Source of the DNA: Rhodocyclaceae bacterium
Lineage (GTDB): Bacteria; Pseudomonadota; Gammaproteobacteria; Burkholderiales; Rhodocyclaceae
Assembly (NCBI GenBank): GCA_028869135.1
Contig: JAGWTC010000028.1
Span: 1 to 32,353 of the forward strand
Length of the DNA: 32,353 nucleotides
Direction of reading: 5' to 3'
Shown here piece by piece: positions 28,816-32,353 of this stretch (position 1 is its first letter; each line of letters begins with the position of its first letter). The position numbers were made by a program, and so were the translations under genes. The notes below the pieces were generated by a model. That model was not told the origin of the DNA and ran no database searches. It saw only the letters and a program-made list of their open reading frames with translations.

Positions 28816-31722
28816 TCAGCCCGCCAGCGCCGCGTCGACATCCACCGCGTCGATCTGTTCCGGCATCATGTAGTGCTGCGCGTAGTCGCGGTAGACGCCG
28901 GAGCGCAGGAATAGCTCGAACAGTTCCGGGTCGATGTGGCGGTCTTTCTGCATGGCACTCATGATGCGGATGGACTCCGACAGCGTTTTTCCCTTCTTGT
29001 AGGGCCGGTCCCGCGCCGTCAGGGCCTCGAAGATGTCGGCGATGGCCATCATGCGCGCGACCGGACTCATGTCGTCGCGCGACAGCCCCTTGGGATAGCC
29101 GGTGCCGTCCATCTTCTCGTGGTGGCCGCCGGCGATTTCGGGCACGTTCTTCAGGTGGCGCGGGAAGGGCAGAGCCGACAGCATGATGATGGTCTGCACG
29201 ATGTGCTCGTTGATCTTGTAGCGATCCTCCGCCGTCAGCGTGCCGCGCATAACCGAGAGATTGTGGAGTTCGCCGCGGTTGTAGAGCAGCTCCGGCACTT
29301 TCATGCGGAAGCCCCACTTGTTGTCGGGCCGGATTTTTTCCGACTCGCGCCGTTCGAAACGATGCTCCGGCTTGTCCGCCAGCAGCGGCTCGACGGCCGG
29401 CAGCGCGGCGGCCTCCTTGCGCGTCTTTTCCTCATGCGAGACGCCCAGCCTGTCGTCCAGCGTGCGTATCCAGGTGCGCGCGGCAATGCTCTGGAGCCGC
29501 TCCAGCCTTTCCGGCGCCATGGATTCGCCGCCTTCGTTGCAAGCGGCGATGAAGGCAAAGTCGTCGTCGAGCCGCGCCTGTTCTGCCTGCATGCGGGTGT
29601 AGGCCTCGGTTTGCGGCATGCCGGCGGCGATGCCCTTCAGGCATTCGATCTCGGCATCGCGCTTCAGCACTTCGAAACGCATGCGGATCTCGTGAATGCG
29701 GTCGTAGATGGTTTCCAACTTGGTGGCCTTGTCGACCACGAACTCCGGTGTCGTCACCTTGCCGCAGTCGTGCAGCCAGGCGGCGACATGCACGGCCTCC
29801 CATTCGTCGTCGCTGAGGCTGAAGTCGGCATAGGGGCCGGTGTCGGCCTCGCAGGCGGCGCGGGCGAGCATCTTGGTCAGCACCGGAACGCGCGTGCAAT
29901 GGCCGCCGGTGTAGGCGCTCTTGGCGTCGATGGCGCCGGCGATCAACTGGATGAAGGCTTCGAACAGCGCCTTCTGCTCGCGGATCAGGCCGCGGGTTTC
30001 GAGCGAGCTGCTGGCCGAATCGGAGATGGCGCCGGCAAAGGCCAACTGGGCCGGATTGATCGGCGTCTCGCGTTGCAGCAGGATCAGGCCGAGCATCTGG
30101 TGCTGGCGGTTGATCAGCGGCACGACGACCGTATGCGCGGCGGTGCCGCCGGCATCGATGCAGGCCAGCCCCAGGCCTTGTCTTTCCCCGGCGGACAGTT
30201 CGCCGCTCAATGCCGACTGCCGGGCGATGGCATCGCTCAGCAGTTGCGGCATCTGACTCAGCGGCACCGGCTGGAGGCCGACGCCGACCTCGCTGCCGTC
30301 GTCCGCGTAGGCGATGCTGGGCGTCAGCCGGTCCTCTTCGGCCAGATAGAGCGCGCCGGCGACCGCGTTGCTGACGCTCATGGTGTCCTTGAGCAGCATG
30401 GCCAGCAGCGCCTCGAAATCCTCCGCAGCGGCGACCGAGTGCGTGATGGACATGAATTTGCGTATGGCCCCTTTCATCAGGTCCATCGTCTCCGCCAGCG
30501 TGTGTACTTCGGAAATGATCGACACCACCTTGACCGGCGAACTGTAGTCGAAGTGGCGGATCGCTTCGGCCTCGCCGGTGAGCGCGCGCACCGAGGCGGA
30601 GATGGTGCGCGCCACGAACCAGATCACGGGAATGGCGACCAGCAGGATCAGCACGATGCTGGTGATGGAAGCGGCGCGTATCTTCAGCGCGACCGCGAAC
30701 AACTCGTTCTCGGGGATCGCCGCCATCAGGTAAACGGCGTCGCCGCTCTTCAGATACAGGGGGTGGACGGTAAGCTGCCAGATCGTTCCGTCCAGCGTTA
30801 TCGAGCGCGAGGCCTGGCCCTTGTCGCGGGCTTCCTCAATGCCGCCGGCCAGCCCCCGCATGGGCGCAATCCCGAATTCGTCGATATGCCGGAGTGCCGG
30901 CTTGGCATCGGGTTTTTCGGGCACTGACAGCAGTCGGCCCAGATGCTCGTTGGCGATCACCATGCCGTCGCCGCGTACCAGCGCAAGCTGGCTGGACGGC
31001 GTGATCTTCTGACGGGCGAGAACGGCATCCAGCGTATCCAGCGGAATGTCCGCGCCGATTACCGCGTGCCCGTTGCCGGCGCGCCGGGCGATCGTCACGC
31101 CGACCTTGCGCGCAGTGTAGAACACATAAGGCTGGGTCGTGATGGTTGCCAGCGTCTGCTGCGCCTCCCGGTACCAGTCGCGCGCGCGCGGATCGTAGCC
31201 GCTGGCGTAGGACGGGCGTTCTTCCTGATCGAGGAGCGCCAGATTTTCATCCAGATAGAAGATGCGCCCGCTGGCATGCCCGCCTTCATGGTCGATGCTG
31301 CGGACGATGAAGTTCGTTCCCGGGGGCGCCTTGAGCTTCTCGCGCTCCTCATCGTTGCCCACGCGCTGCAGCATGAAAAAGTCGCCGTTCTCGTAGCCGA
31401 TGTAGAGGCTGGTGACGCCGGCGGATTCCTGCAGAGGCACGGCCATCGCCCGAATCTGCGCGAATCGCTCCTTGACCGTGCCCGCATGAACCAGCGGCCC
31501 CTCGGCGAAGATTTCGACCGTCGTGTTCACCGGGCCGATCAGGGCGCGCAGTTCGCCCACGATCTCGCGGCCGGCGCGATGGGTCAGGTCCTCGGCCGAG
31601 GCCGCCAGCATGTTGTAGGACATGCGGTAGCCAATGGCCGCAATGGCGCCGCTGATGAGCACCGTCATGACGATGAACAGCGTGGAGAGGTGGATGTGCA
31701 GCGGAAACCGGAATTTCGTCAT
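28816..31722 (-). CDS. Cache-HAMP-GAF-HD-GYP phosphodiesterase
   Basis: A 968-residue membrane protein that probably degrades c-di-GMP. TM1 (about 12-35) and TM2 (about 350-372) flank a periplasmic double-Cache-like sensor (about 40-340, with ARDWYREAQQTLATITTQPYVFYTARKVGVTIAR). HAMP (about 372-425) and a GAF-like domain (about 430-575) follow. The HD-GYP domain starts near 585: H608 and the HD pair H651/D652 in WLHDCGK, then HHEKMDGTGYPKG (867-879) and MMAIADIFEALTARDRPYK. About 215 residues separate the HD from the HHE motif, against about 60 in usual HD-GYP proteins, so a large helical insertion is present. GGAG precedes the start. Confidence 0.93.
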   Translation of the reverse strand: MTKFRFPLHIHLSTLFIVMTVLISGAIAAIGYRMSYNMLAASAEDLTHRAGREIVGELRALIGPVNTTVEIFAEGPLVHAGTVKERFAQIRAMAVPLQESAGVTSLYIGYENGDFFMLQRVGNDEEREKLKAPPGTNFIVRSIDHEGGHASGRIFYLDENLALLDQEERPSYASGYDPRARDWYREAQQTLATITTQPYVFYTARKVGVTIARRAGNGHAVIGADIPLDTLDAVLARQKITPSSQLALVRGDGMVIANEHLGRLLSVPEKPDAKPALRHIDEFGIAPMRGLAGGIEEARDKGQASRSITLDGTIWQLTVHPLYLKSGDAVYLMAAIPENELFAVALKIRAASITSIVLILLVAIPVIWFVARTISASVRALTGEAEAIRHFDYSSPVKVVSIISEVHTLAETMDLMKGAIRKFMSITHSVAAAEDFEALLAMLLKDTMSVSNAVAGALYLAEEDRLTPSIAYADDGSEVGVGLQPVPLSQMPQLLSDAIARQSALSGELSAGERQGLGLACIDAGGTAAHTVVVPLINRQHQMLGLILLQRETPINPAQLAFAGAISDSASSSLETRGLIREQKALFEAFIQLIAGAIDAKSAYTGGHCTRVPVLTKMLARAACEADTGPYADFSLSDDEWEAVHVAAWLHDCGKVTTPEFVVDKATKLETIYDRIHEIRMRFEVLKRDAEIECLKGIAAGMPQTEAYTRMQAEQARLDDDFAFIAACNEGGESMAPERLERLQSIAARTWIRTLDDRLGVSHEEKTRKEAAALPAVEPLLADKPEHRFERRESEKIRPDNKWGFRMKVPELLYNRGELHNLSVMRGTLTAEDRYKINEHIVQTIIMLSALPFPRHLKNVPEIAGGHHEKMDGTGYPKGLSRDDMSPVARMMAIADIFEALTARDRPYKKGKTLSESIRIMSAMQKDRHIDPELFELFLRSGVYRDYAQHYMMPEQIDAVDVDAALAG

Positions 31723-31758
31723 GACACCTGCTCCAGTGGGCGCACGGCTCAGCGCTGG

Positions 31759-32040
31759 CTATTTTTCGGGCGGTGCTTCCCGGCGTACATGCACCATGCC
31801 CAGGGCGCCGACCGATATGACATTTTCATCGACTGAAGTATAGGAAACAACGCCGAAGGAATGATATTCAACCGTCATGGCCTTGAGCGAACCTATGCCC
31901 AGCATGCCGGCAATCGGGCTGCGTTGGGCCACCGCATCGCGGATGGCGCTGCGGTGCTTGGCGTCGGACGGATTGAGCGCCATCGCCACGACCAGCGCGA
32001 GCAGGACGGCAATGATGACGAGCAGCGATTTTTTCGACAT
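31759..32040 (-). CDS. Small membrane-anchored protein, possibly DUF4359-like
   Basis: A 93-residue protein. A hydrophobic N-terminal segment (SLLVIIAVLLALVVAMAL, about 5-22) is followed by NPSDAKHRSAIRDAV and a C-terminal stretch VEYHSFGVVSYTSVDENVISVGALGMVHV, which suggests a short beta-rich periplasmic domain. The NPS after the membrane segment and the closing SVGALGMVHV are reminiscent of DUF4359 proteins, but this is from memory of the pattern only. It lies 36 bases upstream of the HD-GYP gene on the same strand and is probably co-transcribed, so it may belong to the same signalling unit. The ribosome site is weak. Confidence 0.65.
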   Translation of the reverse strand: MSKKSLLVIIAVLLALVVAMALNPSDAKHRSAIRDAVAQRSPIAGMLGIGSLKAMTVEYHSFGVVSYTSVDENVISVGALGMVHVRREAPPEK

Positions 32041-32061
32041 GGCTTGGCTGTGAATGTTGAG

Positions 32062-32082
32062 CGGGCCGGCACTGCCGGCCCG
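32062..32082. terminator. Strong hairpin after sodC, terminator-like but without a U-run
   Basis: Arms CGGGCCGGCA (32062-32071) and TGCCGGCCCG (32073-32082) form a near-perfect GC-rich hairpin 12 bases past the sodC stop on the minus strand. It is not followed by a T-tract in either direction, so it may slow or stabilise a transcript end rather than act as a classical intrinsic terminator. Confidence 0.45.
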
Positions 32083-32094
32083 TTAAGTGGAAGA

Positions 32095-32353
32095 TCAGGG
32101 CACCACGCCGCAGACGATGCGGCCGCCCCCGCCGCCGAGCGGCGCCGGATGGTCGGCGTGATTGTCGCCGCCGGCATGCACCATCAGCGCGCGACCGGCC
32201 AGGTCCGCCAGCTTCAGGCGCGGCGCCAGCACCGGCTGATCAGCCTTGCCGCTGGTATCGACATACAGCGCAGGCAGATCGCCGAGATGGCCGTTCCCCC
32301 AGGGTGTGCCGTGCTGGCCGCTCTTGGCCGGGTCGTAGTGGCCGCCGGCACCC
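32095..32353 (-). CDS. sodC: Superoxide dismutase [Cu-Zn], C-terminal part
   Basis: The C-terminal 85 residues of a periplasmic Cu/Zn superoxide dismutase, which converts superoxide to oxygen and hydrogen peroxide. The gene runs off the right edge, so the N-terminus and any signal peptide are missing from the window. Metal ligands visible in the usual order are the bridging His in GAGGHYDP, the zinc His in [12 protein letters not shown] and its Asp in LGDLPALY, and the copper His in [14 protein letters not shown]. The C-terminal Cys in RIVCGVVP is the family disulfide partner. The [11 protein letters not shown] and [13 protein letters not shown] blocks match bacterial SodC very well. Confidence 0.95.
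   Translation of the reverse strand, partial: GAGGHYDPAKSGQHGTPWGNGHLGDLPALYVDTSGKADQPVLAPRLKLADLAGRALMVHAGGDNHADHPAPLGGGGGRIVCGVVP

Noticed and set aside
28936-30927. A 663-codon plus-strand frame opposite the HD-GYP gene
   Set aside because: The minus-strand protein has convincing Cache, HAMP and HD-GYP motifs; the plus-strand product has none.

Overview
The window is GC-rich chromosomal DNA, most likely from a betaproteobacterium of the Rhodocyclales/Sterolibacteriaceae/Nitrosomonadales sort. This is inferred from the recC-recB-recD order, the DinB type, tandem BON/PRC-barrel/hemerythrin stress genes and a dense set of c-di-GMP and chemosensory proteins. No rRNA, tRNA, CRISPR, phage or complete insertion sequence was seen. 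Genes are closely packed, and several ATGA/GTGA stop-start overlaps point to translationally coupled operons.

Left part (1-8.6 kb): stress and envelope genes, each with its own signals. In order they are a PRC-barrel protein, a hemerythrin-like HHE protein, a small outer-membrane beta-barrel, DNA polymerase IV (dinB), a SAM methyltransferase, a divergent nickel/cobalt efflux pair (rcnA/rcnR) with a textbook RcnR operator between them, a single-Cache chemoreceptor, and two tandem secreted BON-domain proteins. Clear intrinsic terminators lie at 7-36, 1317-1349, 5468-5494 and 7374-7410.

Middle part (8.6-17.4 kb): a complete recC-recB-recD operon for the RecBCD helicase/nuclease. recC carries an in-frame palindromic repeat, and a possible LexA-type box and a tiny membrane ORF lie upstream. 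It is followed by a 5TM-PAS-PAS-PAS-GGDEF-EAL protein whose GGDEF signature is GADEF, overlapped by a DUF599 membrane protein gene.

Right part (21.8-27 kb): the most unusual block. It is a tight five-gene operon coding for a membrane CheA-like kinase (HAMP, PAS-like, HPt, HATPase, but no CheW-like domain), a pseudo-receiver/CheX-like protein, a CheY-like response regulator, a short membrane-anchored protein with only the tip of a chemoreceptor signalling hairpin, and a second CheX-like protein. The two CheX-like proteins share the ExTNLxxG active-site-like motif and an identical GELELF C-terminal tail. No CheW, CheR or CheB is encoded. It looks like a minimal chemosensory-type phosphorelay with two candidate phosphatases, and its output is unknown.

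The window ends on the minus strand with a multidomain rhomboid protease, a Cache-HAMP-GAF-HD-GYP phosphodiesterase with a long insertion in its catalytic domain, a small membrane-anchored protein and the C-terminal half of Cu/Zn superoxide dismutase (sodC).
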